A DNA stretch of 64,000 nucleotides from Xenoacremonium recifei (taxonomy: Eukaryota; Ascomycota; Sordariomycetes; Hypocreales; Nectriaceae), in assembly GCA_012184525.1 (NCBI GenBank), contig WOFQ01000016.1, positions 558,001 to 622,000 on the forward strand, in the 5' to 3' direction. Numbering within the stretch: position 1 is the stretch's first letter; each line of letters begins with the position of its first letter. Below the pieces are notes generated by a model. The model saw only the letters and a program-made list of their open reading frames with translations, searched no databases and had not been told where the DNA came from. The position numbers and the translations under genes are program-made. Positions 46,352 to 57,803 of the stretch are shown one piece after another.

Positions 46352-46837
46352 CCTGTTGTGCTCACTCGATGTGCCATCATCGGCTGGGTTGATGTTGCTT
46401 GCGTTGATTGTTTTGATAATATAATGACAAGGTCAACTCGTCCAGGGATATACTTCTGAACGAATGGCGTCAAGTACAGCGGTGTCTGTACCTCCTCCCA
46501 GGTTGTTTTTGAGGTGTCGTCCAAGTTGAGTAACCTGATCGTGGTGCTTTAAGCCCGCGCGAATGGTGCCATGGCCAGGCGGAAACCCCAATTTCTTGAG
46601 ATAGTTCACGACAAAATTGGGTTCCTTTCCCAATAACCCAATCGGTGGCCCGTACGCTGAACCTGACTTTGACCCGACTCCTTAACCATGAGCCAAATCA
46701 TGACATGGTCGGATTCTCATACAAAAAACCAGAGGCCAGACGGTAACTTCCACCTCTAGCCACCTTTCAATCTTATCAGTTAACACGTCGAGCTAATACT
46801 CTGATGACCATATCACATACCTGAACGTGAATCTTCG

Positions 46838-47335
46838 CTACACCTCGGGATGTCCTGATATGTAGACAGAAAAGACCGTGTCCACACGGTCTCCGACATG
46901 CTCCTGGATGGCGAGATGGGAGACCACGGAAGTTATCCTCGCGAGCACCGTGGTGTCGGTGCGCGGCGTCACCAGAATGTTCATGTTCTCGGTGATGATT
47001 TGCGCGGGCTCGGAGGCCCTCATGACCAGCGTGTGCCTGCCCTCGGGGAGGCCGACACATGGAACAGTACCTAGCCTTTCCCGATGCTGAAGATGCTGAA
47101 CCACTTGCTCCGACCCTTCATCTTCGTCGGAGTAGTCGAATGGTTCCTCCTCCGCATTTTGGACAAGGCTCTCGGTAGCAGCAGGGCGGTTGATACCAGG
47201 TTCAGCCGAAAGGGTGGACGAGGAAGCCCTGCTTGTAGTGCATCCCTCGTCCTTGTTGCTGTTGCTGCTGTTGTCTTGGGTGAGACAGGCGGCAACAGTG
47301 GTCGACGACCCACGAAGGGTAGAGACTGAAGACAT
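46838..47335 (-). CDS. Hypothetical protein, 165 residues (or 5' exon of the adjacent frame)
   Basis: Not recognised. From ATG 47335 the frame encodes a Ser/Thr/Asn-rich start, an acidic DYSDEDEGSEQ patch (about 68-78) and a more structured end (VLARITSVVSHLAIQEHVGDRV). It stops at TAG 46840-46838, but GAG|GTGTAG just before the stop, and a fine donor CAG|GTATGTG 18 nt after it, leave open that splicing joins it to the frames at 46666-45725 on the same strand. A TATA-like TTTATA lies upstream on the minus strand. Confidence 0.42.
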   Translation of the reverse strand: MSSVSTLRGSSTTVAACLTQDNSSNSNKDEGCTTSRASSSTLSAEPGINRPAATESLVQNAEEEPFDYSDEDEGSEQVVQHLQHRERLGTVPCVGLPEGRHTLVMRASEPAQIITENMNILVTPRTDTTVLARITSVVSHLAIQEHVGDRVDTVFSVYISGHPEV

Positions 47336-48511
47336 GACTGCGAGAGTATAAAGTATTCCGTTGAATAGTATCGAATAGTAGTAGAGGTTCTTTGAGTAGG
47401 ATTGCGTATAAAGGTGACAGACGAGTGAGATGGGTGAGCAGTCCAGGCCAGGGAGGTTTACTGGATTTATAGGAATTGTGATGGGATTCGAAATAATTCT
47501 TCGTAGCTTCCATTATAGCTGTTATCTGTTTCCTGAAAGTAACTTTCAGCAGGAAAGGCTGTTAATGAGGAGTTGGGGAAGCATGTACTGCCACTCCTGA
47601 CTACAATACATGATCAAATAAACCAATGGGGCTCGGTATCGACAGAACTTAATTTACAGACCTCCCAAAAGCACGGAGGCCAAGCTTTAGGTTTATAGGC
47701 AACCATTTACAGATCACAATAGAATATCTGGAGCGTTAGCTACTGGCGATTCGTTTACTACTCAGGGATAATCACGACGAGTTAGATCGGACGTAAGCAA
47801 CGATATAGAATCGTCATATGTACCTTAATATTCGATGAATACTCTTGATAGGGCAATTTCTTGAGCGGGGATAGGGGTGTGTAAGCAAAGGGCATCAGAC
47901 TGTTTGTGAGCCAGGGAAGTATATCATTACCCAACGAGCTTCAGCGCATAAGGGTATTCTGTCGACGACAGTAACGACCGGTTTAAAAGTTAATTTCACG
48001 GAGATTTGGTTAAGGTTAACGGTATCCGATAGCAACCGCTCAGACTGGGAAGTTACTTTGAGCTGGAATAATCCACTTCATATAATTTTGCCTAAGTCGA
48101 ATAATTAGTCAGAAGGGGATGCTCTTAGTTTGATCACAGATCAAACATACCATTAAAGAAGTACCCACCTGATAACACAAAGGGTCTTTCAACATCGTGT
48201 TAAGCAGCGGGATGCAAGTTCCCGTGTAGGCAGTCCAATTACGTTTATGAAAGGTCAGAAGGAGGAGTTGATGACATCGAGGCAAGACCATAACATCGAC
48301 AGTTATGCCTAGCCTCAGCTTTGTGTACCATATGGCTTTGTGTCCAGTATACACCATACCGCAGACACTCAGCATCAACACACTCATCCTCACCAGACAA
48401 GCCCACGCCCTACTGTATGAACTCTCCCGAACTTGACACCGAACAACAAATCACCACCACAACACTTGAGAGACACAGAACTTTGTCTACATTCCCAAAA
48501 CCGCCACCCAA
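47336..48511. other. Lower-GC region without genes, with diverged direct repeats
   Basis: 1.2 kb with clearly more A/T than flanking housekeeping regions and no long frame. A near-palindrome CTGAAAGTAACTTTCAG (47533-47549) begins a 21-nt segment that recurs with 17 matches at 48048-48068. It may be a decayed mobile element, but no coding remnant is seen. Confidence 0.4.
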
Positions 48512-49039
48512 ATGCCGTTCTTCTCCTTCCTCTTCCCGCGCCGTCGCCCCCGTCCTCAACCCCCCACCCCTCCCGACATCGTCACCGAAGTCGACCGTCT
48601 GATCTCCCGAGCCCACGCCCTCCTCGCCAGCGACGTCGTCCTGCTCGCCTACATCCGCGCGGGCGCCCTGGCCGGCGGCGTCTTCATCCCGACGAGCCAC
48701 GGCGGCCGCTGGCGTCCCTACAATCACCGACACCCGCCGCCCATGGATTTTGCAATAGGTGCACTGCGGTCACCAAGTCCGCATGGATATGCAGATGCTG
48801 CGACATCACCGCGGAGTACACCGTTTGAGGTGGTGAGGTGGGAGAGGCTGGAAGGATTTCCTCTGCGCGGGGAGGAGGTTCCTATACGTGAGGTGATGGG
48901 AAACGCTCCGCCGCTGTATCTCTTCGAGGAGGATGAGGATGCAGACGATGAGGTTGAACAGGAGTATGTGCGAGTCTATCATGATGATGACAACTACAGA
49001 TCGGAGGGTTCACCGGAGGGCTCATTTGTGATTATCTAA
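48512..49039 (+). CDS. Hypothetical acidic protein, 175 residues
   Basis: Not recognised. Single exon from ATG 48512 to TAA 49037-49039. The start is basic and Pro-rich (FPRRRPRPQPPTPP), followed by a hydrophobic helical stretch (about 25-58, ending YIRAGALAGGVF) and a C-terminus with many Asp/Glu and a hydrophobic end (GSFVII). GC-rich third positions at the 5' end favour a real gene. The central stretch could be a membrane helix but contains charged residues. No family is assigned. Confidence 0.55.
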   Translation: MPFFSFLFPRRRPRPQPPTPPDIVTEVDRLISRAHALLASDVVLLAYIRAGALAGGVFIPTSHGGRWRPYNHRHPPPMDFAIGALRSPSPHGYADAATSPRSTPFEVVRWERLEGFPLRGEEVPIREVMGNAPPLYLFEEDEDADDEVEQEYVRVYHDDDNYRSEGSPEGSFVII

Positions 49040-49277
49040 AGCACAATGACTTATAGCCTAGCAAACACAGCACATTGGATAGATGAGATACGTATCTTGA
49101 ATAGATTGTATTTTTAGGTATCGTTCATAGACATGCGTAATGCTTCCCCTATATCCTTGCTGCCCTCCATATGTTGAAATGACGCCTTCGCCATCTACTT
49201 TTCCCACGTTGAGTTGAGGAGTTTATATAATCTACACCAGTAAATATGGCTGTATAATGTTTTATTAGTTCTCTTTC

Positions 49278-52200
49278 TTAGAAGAGGCCGTCAATCTCGC
49301 CCGTCTCCGTGTCGACGTCGACATTGAGGTAACCAGGGGCCGTGGGCAGACCCGGGATAGTCTGGATATCAGCGGCCAAAGCATACCTAAGACTCAAAGT
49401 TAGAAATAGAAATGCTGAGAAGATGTTGCCAAACTTACAGGTATCCGGCACCGGCAGCCATCCGAACATCGCGGATGGGAACTGTGAAACCGGTAGGCGC
49501 ACCCTTCAGATCAGGGTCATGCGAAAGAGAGTATTGCGTCTTGGCCACGCAGATTGGCAGGTTTCCGTACCCCTGGCGGGTGTACGTGTCCACCTTCTTT
49601 TGCGCCAACTCGCTGAACTCAACAGCGGCTGCGCCGTACATCTTCTGACCGATGGCCTCAATGCGCTCGTGCACGGTACCCTCAAGGTCATACGTAAGAG
49701 CAAAGTTCTTGGGCTTCTCGCTGGCCGCGATAACGCCCTTGGCCAGGTCGACAGCGCCCTTACCACCTTCGGCCCAGTGGTTGGCAAGGATAGCATCCTC
49801 AGCGCCTGCGGCGATGGCTTCTTCGCGGACGACGGCGATCTCTGCCTCGGTATCGGTCGAGAACTTGTTGATGGCGACAACGACAGGGACGCCGAAGGAT
49901 TTGGCGTTGGCGATATGCTTCTTGAGGTTGATACAGCCGGCTCGGAGGATATCGACGTTCTCCTCCCTGTAGACGGCGTTCAAAGGAGCACCAGGGGTGA
50001 TTGGAGGACCGCCACCGTGCACCTTGAGAGCGCGGACCGTCGCGACGACGACGACAACATCTGGCACGAGTCCAGAGGTTCGGCACTTGATGTTGAAGAA
50101 TCGCTCACCACCCATGGTGAAGTCGAAACCGGCCTCGGTGACGACGAAGCCAGCACTCTCGTCATGATTCTCATCGGGCTCGGTACCGGCAAGCTTGAGC
50201 GCAAGCTTATCGGCAAGGATGGAGCTCTGACCGATGCTAATGTTAGCAAAGGGACCGGCATGGACGAAGACAGGAGTTCCTTCGAGCGTTTGCATGAGGT
50301 TGGGCTTGATAGCATCCTTCATGAGGGCAGTCAGGGCACCACCAGCGCCGAGATCGTCGCAAGTCACGGGGTCACCGCCTCGCGAAGTGGCGACGACCAT
50401 GCGGCCGAGGCGTTCTCGCATATCAGCCAAGCTGGTGCTCAGGGCGAGGATGGCCATGCATTCGCTGGCAACGGAGATATCGAAGCCAGTTTCGCGAGTC
50501 TGGCCCTTCTCGGTAGGGGCAGTGCCCACAGTGACTCCTCGAAGGTGACGGTCGTTGACATCAAGCACACGCCTCCAGGTGATGGTCTCGGGGTCGATAT
50601 CCAGACGGGCAAATCGGTGGATCTCGTCCTCAGTAAGCTCGTTGGGGTCGGTCTTGTCGATGCCGAGCTTCTTCAGTCGACGGAACATGACAGGAGCGAA
50701 CTGTCGCTTGCCGTTCTTGGTAGGCACAAGACGCCTGTAGAGAGGACCATCCTTCTGCGTGTTCTCGTGGAACATGCGAGTTTCGATGGCAGCGGCGAGG
50801 AGGTTGTTGGCAGCGGTGATGGCGTGAATGTCACCAGTCAGATGCAAGTTGAACTCGTCCATGGGGATGACTTGACTATAACCACCACCGGCAGCACCAC
50901 CCTTGATACCGAAGGTAGGGCCCTGGCTAGGCTGTCGGACGTTGGCAAAGGTTAGACGTCCGACATGGGCACCCAGAGCCTGAGCAAGACCCATGGTTGT
51001 GGTGGACTTGCCCTCACCGAGAGGCGTGGGAGTAATACCGGTGACCACCACGTACCGACCGTCACGTCGGTGCTCAAGGCGCTTCAGCAGACTGAGGTCA
51101 ACCTTGGCCTTGTAGGCACCGTAAGGCTCCAGCTCATGGGGGGCGATGCCAACCTCTGCGGCAATGCGGGTAATCTGCTTAGGAGTCTGGGCTCGCGAGA
51201 TGGCGATGTCTGAGGGAACAGACTCTTCGAGCTTGAGAGGTAGAGGGATGATCTTCCTCAGCTTCTGCGACTCGAAGTACATGGTTGTGGCGTCGACGAC
51301 GTTCTGCATCAACATGGCGACGGTCATGGGACCAACACCACCGGGAACCGGAGTAATGGCCGAGGCGACCTGCGAGGCGGCCTCGAAGTCGACATCACCG
51401 ACAAGGCGGTATCCCGACTTCTTGCTGGAGTCCTCGAGGAAGTTAGTACCGACGTCAATGACTACGGCACCAGGCTTGATCCAGTCTCCTTGAATGTACT
51501 GGGGCTGGCCTATGGCAGCCACGACGACATCAGCGTTCTTTAGGTACTCCTGAAGATTCTGAGTCCGCGAGTGGCAGACGGTTACAGTAGCGTCTGCATT
51601 CCGGAGCAGGTAGCTGACAGGGCTTCCGACAATATCACTTCGTCCGACAACGACGGCATTCTTGCCCTTCAGGTCCACACCCGACTCCTGGAGGAGGAAC
51701 ATGACACCCTTGGGAGTGCAAGGGATGAAGTAGGGCTTGCCGCCGCGCTTGGCCAGCTCACCGATGTTGTTGGTGCCGAAGCCATCGACGTCCTTCTCAT
51801 CAGCCACAGCAGAGGTGATGTTATACTCTGAGATGTGACTGGGGAGCGGCAGCTGGACCAGAATGCCGTGCACTGAGGGGTCGTTGTTGAGACGACGAAT
51901 CCGGTCCAGGAGCTCAGGCTCGGAGATGGACTCAGGGAGGTGAATCAGCTCACAAGCGATACCGGCCTGGGGCGTTGTTAGTAAGTGCTAGGCCATTAAG
52001 CGTGTGAACTCTTTTCCTACCTCTTGAGCAGCCTTGGTCTTCATGCGAACATACGTGGCTGGAGGGGTTCTGTCAGTGATATTCGAGATTTTGGGCCGTC
52101 ATGACCATGGCGGCGGGGTAGGGCTTCACGAACTGGAATCAGAGCGGTCACCCACTATCAGCGATAAGAGTCAGTGTGGACGATACACAACACAAGAGGG

Positions 52201-52795
52201 AGCTCAAGAGGGCGCACGAACCTTGGATGATCTTGAGGCTGGGCAGATAGCGCGGGTTGAGCTTCTGCTTGTCAGCAACTTCTTTGGCCAGGCGCTCTCG
52301 AATGGCCTTGGCGATGGCCGTGCCGTCCAGCTTCGTGGCGACCATGGCGGCGGGAGCTGGCGCTGGAGTGGTGGATGAGAAGAGCCGTTGGAGGGGAGCG
52401 TGTCTCGGACTGGCCAAGGAGGCTCGGCAATCAGATCGAAGCAGCGGCGAGGAGCCAATGGCCAGGCGTTGCAGAGATGAAGCCTGAGCAACAGTCTCTT
52501 TCAACGGAGATGAATCGGGAGCGGGACAGGTAGGAGGAGTTGGAGGGGAACTAGCCCGAGCCTCGGGGGCTTTCCCGCCAGAGTTCAGCACGGCGGCAGC
52601 CGCAGATTCGCACAACCGGAAGACTGCCGACGAGCGCTGTGAATGGCAGATTTCTGACTGGGCCCCGGCTGTCGCCCGAATTCTGCTGCTGTGCTCTCGT
52701 GATCGCCTGCCTGCATTCAACAGCTGCCGACCCTTCATCGACATGTGCATGTGTCTCGTCCAATGAGGAGCATTGACGCGAGGCGCGGGTATCAT
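49278..52795 (-). CDS. C1-tetrahydrofolate synthase, trifunctional (ADE3/MIS1 type)
   Basis: Interconverts one-carbon folates: methylene-THF dehydrogenase, methenyl-THF cyclohydrolase and formyl-THF synthetase. Exons: 5' exon to 52222, 52154-52134 (21 nt), 52058-52021, 51966-49439 and 49386-49278. From the internal ATG 52345 the product is 939 residues, the usual size for the cytosolic enzyme. Seen: dehydrogenase/cyclohydrolase part with YVRMKTKAAQE, VQLPLPSHI and the cofactor loop VVGRSDIVGSPV, then PVPGGVGPMTVAML, then the synthetase with P-loop TPTPLGEGKST and conserved FGIKGGAAGGGY. The frame is open and ATG-started up to 52795, adding about 150 residues with a targeting-like RHAPLQRLFSST stretch, so a mitochondrial form is possible. 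The coordinates include this extension. Confidence 0.93.
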
Positions 52796-53790
52796 ATCGA
52801 CTTCCAGGCAAAGTTTTGCCGCGCTGCCAGAGATGTCGGCTGGTGGCCTAGCGAACCGACCTATAGCAGGCGCGGATTGCGATGACTGACTTTTCGACTA
52901 ATCGCGGTCGGTTCTGACAAGCCGACTTCTGGAAGGATTGGTCGAATGCAGATAGTATAAGCAGGGATAATGCGCCTCTGGTGGTGACTCTGTTGATCAC
53001 ACACACAACTTGCAGGACTCTAACAGGGTAACGCATACAAAATAGTAAGAGTCAAAGGAATGGCTTGAGTCACGAAGGAGTCTCAGTAATGCTGTATGGG
53101 GCCAAGGAGCGTCGTCATTGCCAGACCAGTTGATAACGGTTCTGTCGAGTCATCGTTCCCGCTGGAACAGGAGGCGAGATTTTCTCCAGCCAGGACACCA
53201 CGGATCGAATGGTCCAGATGAGTCAAGGAGTGGATTGCCGGAGGACGAGGTCGAGGCCGTGAACTAGGCGGGTGGTCCTGAGCTTGCTGCGAATAGCGTC
53301 ATTACCTAGGAGAAGAAGCGCGTGGATCGATTTCCATGATGAAAAGCGCCGAGGACTAAGGGGGTTTTGATGCCTCAGGACAAAGGGCTGGGTGCGCGCG
53401 AGCTCATGAGATAGGATCTTCGCAGGAATCACAGCACAGCATGAAATGAGCCTTGAATCATATGAGATGAGTCAGAGCCCTAGCACAGCGTTGTTTCATG
53501 GCGAAAATGTTCGACGAGCCTTCTTACAGTTCATGAATGAAGGCAACTGAGGGGAGGCATCATGGTGTTTTCCCACATTTGCACCGCTCTGCTGACCAAA
53601 GCGGAAACTGGCACGTGTCAGGATGACTCCCCCCGCGAAAACGTGCACAGGAAGGAGGGGGGATCTTTTCTTGCCCCACCAAAACGCACAATCCGCCAAA
53701 AATTCGATCGCGAAAGCCCTCGCCATATAATCAGCCTCCGCGAACTTCACTCCTCCACCATCCCCTCGAAGCCCGACCCATACCGACACC
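52796..53790. promoter_or_regulatory. Divergent upstream region, C1-THF synthase/eIF3i
   Basis: 1.0 kb between the longest C1-THF synthase frame and the eIF3i start. No gene is supported. It presumably holds both promoters. Confidence 0.45.
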
Positions 53791-54979
53791 ATGAGACCCA
53801 TTCTCCTCGCGGGTCACGAGCGAGCGCTCACCCAGATCAAGTATGTGTATCTGTCGTCTCAGCGACCCGAAAGCGTGGCCATAGCCCGAGTAGAGGCTTG
53901 AGATAGCTGGATAGATTCCCAGAGACCACCCCTCGCTAACCGTCGACCTCTCTCTTATAGGTACAACCTCGATGGCGATCTCATCTTCTCCGTTTCCAAG
54001 GACCAGCAGATTTGCGTCTGGTTCTCCCACAACGGCGAGCGTCTCGGAACGTACCACGGCCATGTCGGTGCCATCTGGACTGTCGATGTCGACCCCACCT
54101 CGACCATGATCGCCTCCGGCTCGGCCGACAACACCATCCGTCTATGGGAGGTCAAGACTGGCCGTTGCCTCAAGGTGTGGGAGTTCCCTACCGCCGTCAA
54201 GCGTGTCGAGTTCAACGAGGACGGCACCAAGCTGCTGGGCGTCACTGAGAAGCGAATGGGCTACTTGAGCAACATCGTGGTCGTGGATATCAACCCCGAC
54301 GTCGATGCTGAGCAGAGCGACGAGAAGGTTTTGACTATCGTGTGTGACGAGAGCAAGGCTACCGTTGCTGGCTGGAGCAACCTGAGCAAGTACATCATCG
54401 CTGGCCACGAGGATGGTAGCGTCAGCCAGTATGATGCCAAGACCGGCGACCTCCTCGACAACGTCCCCATTCACGAGCTCAACCAGCCCATCGTGGATCT
54501 CCAGTGGTCTCCCGACCGAACCTACCTCATCACTGCCTGCAAAGACAAGACTGCCAAGGTTTGTTCTATTTGTGAATCATACTATCGCAGGCTCTTACTG
54601 ATACCCCCCTTAGCTTGTTGCAGCCCGAGACCTCGAAGTCCTTAAGACCTACCCCGCCGACACTCCCCTCAACAGCGCCACCATTACCCCTAAGAAGGAC
54701 TTCGTCATCCTTGGAGGTGGTCAGGCTGCCATGGACGTCACCCGAACCTCCGCCCGACAGGGTAAGTTCGAGGCGCGTTTCTACCACAAGATCTTCGAGG
54801 ACGAGATTGGCCGTGTGCGAGGTCACTTCGGTCCCCTCAACACCGTCGCCGCCGACCCTACCGGCAAGAGCTACGCCAGCGGCGGAGAAGATGGCTACGT
54901 GCGCGTGCACCACTTCGACAAGGGCTACTTCGACTTCATGTACGAGGTCGAGCGGGAACGCCAGAACCGCATGCAGTAA
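53791..54979 (+). CDS. TIF34: Translation initiation factor eIF3 subunit i (Tif34)
   Basis: WD40 beta-propeller subunit of eIF3, which supports 43S complex assembly and scanning. Exons 53791-53840, 53961-54558 and 54614-54979 encode 337 residues, the normal length. The family start MRPILLAGHERALTQIKYN is split by the first intron (AA|G). Blades with the typical endings are visible: SKDQQICVWF, GHVGAIWTVDVD with SGSADNTIRLWE, GHEDGSVSQYD, ACKDKTAK, and a last blade GGEDGYVRVHHFD followed by the eIF3i tail FDFMYEVERERQN. No odd features. Converges with the eIF2-beta gene. Confidence 0.97.
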
Positions 54980-55804
54980 GGGGCGGGATATTCTTTTCCT
55001 GGAGGAGAGGGCTTTGCACAAAACGATACAACATTCGTACGGCGTTGGGGGAAACACACACTTGACACACACAAGACGACATTATCATCCGACCTTTTTT
55101 CTTGTATGAACGGGGAAAATTAAAGGGGAGGGAAAGATAGGGAAGGGAAGGGACGGTAAACTGGGCTTGTAATTCAGTACCATCTCTCCATATAGGTACG
55201 ACCGCCCTTAGAGAATGGGACGGTCGAACGAATTTGGACGATTTAACGTTGAACTTGGATATTTAATGTCATTTCTTGGTGCATCACTTCAACTGTTACT
55301 AGACGCTATCACTTTAGTTGTAGGTGTAGATGCGTGTATCTCGCTTGAACGCTGATCCCCTGAAATACACAAGCAAATCCTATAAACCATACCAGCAAGT
55401 TTTACTGGTTACGGCATCTCGCTCAATCATTACACGGGGTGGAGTTTGTTTACGGAATGCTTGATCAATCCAAGTTCATGGTATCACATTCATCCTCCAT
55501 CATTCATGACAGTATCAATCTTGCTTCGTTCCGGCGTTACGAGTACACGTATAGCCCATGCGCCACATCATGCCCCCATCGCCCAAATTCCCCTCATGGT
55601 TCATCATCCTGCTTTTGTTTTTGCGTCTTCTCCCCGCTCAACCCCTGAGGTTGAGCGAACACCACGCACGTGACCAATCTATGCCCACACCAACCTCAAA
55701 TCAACGGAACTGCATCCAGAGAATGTGCATCACCATGAAGCCTGCCCAACCGAAACTAGATCGAAAGGATATACCGAAGGAAGAGGAGGGAAGGGAGGGT
55801 TCGC
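54980..55804. other. Convergent 3' flanks of eIF3i and eIF2-beta
   Basis: 0.8 kb between facing stop codons, locally A/T-rich. It presumably holds both 3' UTRs. No gene supported. Confidence 0.6.
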
Positions 55805-57194
55805 TTAACCCTGCATCTTCCTTCGCTTGCCGACCTGGGCGGAGAAACCGGTCTTGATGGCAGTGACACTACGGCGAGAACCGCAGTTGTTGCAGGTGAT
55901 GAAGTACAGACGGTTCTCACCCTTGTTGAGTTCGGTGTCGGGAGATTTGCAGGTTTTGCAGGTGACGTATTCGACTAATTGCGTGTCAGCATCAATTCAC
56001 ATCTCCTAGAGCGAGAATCAAGACGAAAGAGGTGTAAAAATGTGTATAGAAATCGACTTACTGATGTATTTTCGGACGACGTTTTCAATCTGTTTTTGCT
56101 GGAAGCGACCCTTGATGACAAGCCGTCGGCTACCGTCAACGGAACCACTTGTACCCAACTCAGCAAACAAGTACGCAGTAACGTGCTCCTCGGTTCGCTT
56201 CATGCGCTTGCAGATGTCGGCAATGTTGGCGAAGACAGTCTTTCGGTTGCCTTCGCGCATACACTGCGGAGGGGGGATCTTGTAGCTCTTGGTGCCGCTG
56301 AGGGCGTGGTCCGGGTTCTTCTGGGCCAGCTGGCTGAAGAAGCGGTTCAGGAGGAGGTCGAAGTTGATGCCCTTGTCCTCGTCGTGGGCCCAGATGCCCG
56401 TGCCGGTGTCCATGTCGCCATCCTGTTCCTGGGTCTCCGGTACTTCGTCGGTGTCCTTGACCTCGAGCTCCTTCAATTTGGCGGTGAACTCGTCGTCCTC
56501 GGCACCAGCATCCTTGACCTTCTTCTTCTTCTTCTTCTTCATGCTCAGGTCGAGGCCACCATCCTCGGCAGGGGCGGCATCGTCGCCGGCGGCATCAGCG
56601 TCCTTGGTCTTCTTCTTCTTCTTTTTCTTCAGTAGGGAAAGGTCCAGGCCACCATCCTCGGCAGGGGGAAGTTCGTCGGCACCGGCTTGATTCACGGGAT
56701 CAGCAAAGGCTCCAAGGGCGGCAGACAACGGCGGCGTACGAGGCGTGTGCGACAGAGCTGTATCTTTCGTTTCGTCGGTGGAATTCACCATGGTGACGGA
56801 GCCGTCGGCGTCGACAATGACCTGTTCGTCGGTAAAGGCAACGGATTTGCGAGCTTTGCGCTCAGGGATAATTTCCTGTGAAGAGAGAGAAGAAATTAGG
56901 TTAGTACGTAAGAATGGGAGGAGGTCGTAGTTGTTGCTTTGGCGGTAAGAAATTGGAGGATCCAAGATTTCGAGGTTTCGATGATGTGACTCAGTGGGCA
57001 CAAATCGCCTCCCGAAGTTCACACGGCGTTGAAGGTGTGGTGGTGGTGGCCACTGGACAGGGAATGGTGGGGTAAAATTCAGGCCTTTTGGTGGCTTTGG
57101 AGGGGCAAAAGAAGGGAATAGTGCAGTGTGGGAGGGGGAGTTGTCGAGACAGGGCTTAACTGGAAGGGTCAGGACTCACTTCAGTGGTCGCCAT
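55805..57194 (-). CDS. SUI3: Translation initiation factor eIF2 subunit beta (Sui3)
   Basis: Part of the GTP-eIF2-Met-tRNAi ternary complex; it binds eIF5 and eIF2B through lysine blocks and contributes to start-site selection. Exons 57194-57180 (15 nt, MATTE), 56875-56062 and 55974-55805 encode 332 residues. Two lysine blocks of seven sit in near-copies of the unit PAEDGGLDLS (about 85-130). The C-terminal core has FANIADICKRMKR and the zinc ribbon CKTC...CNNC with four cysteines in C-x2-C-x19-C-x2-C spacing, ending in KRRKMQG. The five-codon first exon is followed by a 304-nt intron. Yeast Sui3 has three lysine blocks; two are seen here. Shares a divergent region with the Mim2 gene. Confidence 0.95.
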
Positions 57195-57803
57195 GATTGC
57201 GCTCACTGCACCAGCACAGCGTCCAACGGCGGGAAATGCGGAGTCGGTGTCGCGGAAAACCAAAGGGATCCTGGTCCAGGTGATGCGATCTCGAACTGTT
57301 GATTATCGGGCTCTGCGCGCGTTGTCGGAGGGGCGAGGGAAATCTATCGAACACCTTCTGATGGGGAGGGCAAGCTATGAGTCGACTTCGCTGACTGAGC
57401 GGTGTTATCGCCACGTGACGAATCATGTGATACTGTATCTATGACCAATGACCGTGCCAAGTTGCACCCCAGCCCGAACTGGACCTGGGCCGCGCTACTA
57501 TGAGGCAACGCCAGTCCCAAGAACGACGACTCCTCGGGTAATGCGAAGCTATCGGTGCTTGTCGGTTGTGTCTTTCCATGCGAATGCCCGCAAGGTGAGT
57601 AATCTCCTGCCGTGTCTGGAGCTCAAGCCAGCTGATCCTCTAGATTAAGTCGCCTGCTCGCTGTCTGTAGAGGGTGATCTCCATCGAGTTCGACGACCGT
57701 TCAAGGCGAGCTTCTCCGAAGCTCAACAACCGCCTCGACATCCCCTCATACAGGCCATCTCCCATCCCGCCTCTGCCATTCGAATCTCCCTATAGCTGCC
57801 ACA
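57195..57803. promoter_or_regulatory. Bidirectional promoter region, eIF2-beta/Mim2
   Basis: 609 bp between divergent start codons. It contains a CACGTGA E-box-like site near 57413-57419. Shared-promoter function is inferred from position. Confidence 0.45.

Noticed and set aside
49342..50955. 537-codon open frame antisense to C1-THF synthase
   Set aside because: It is the complement of a strongly conserved coding exon; codon bias there keeps the opposite frame open.
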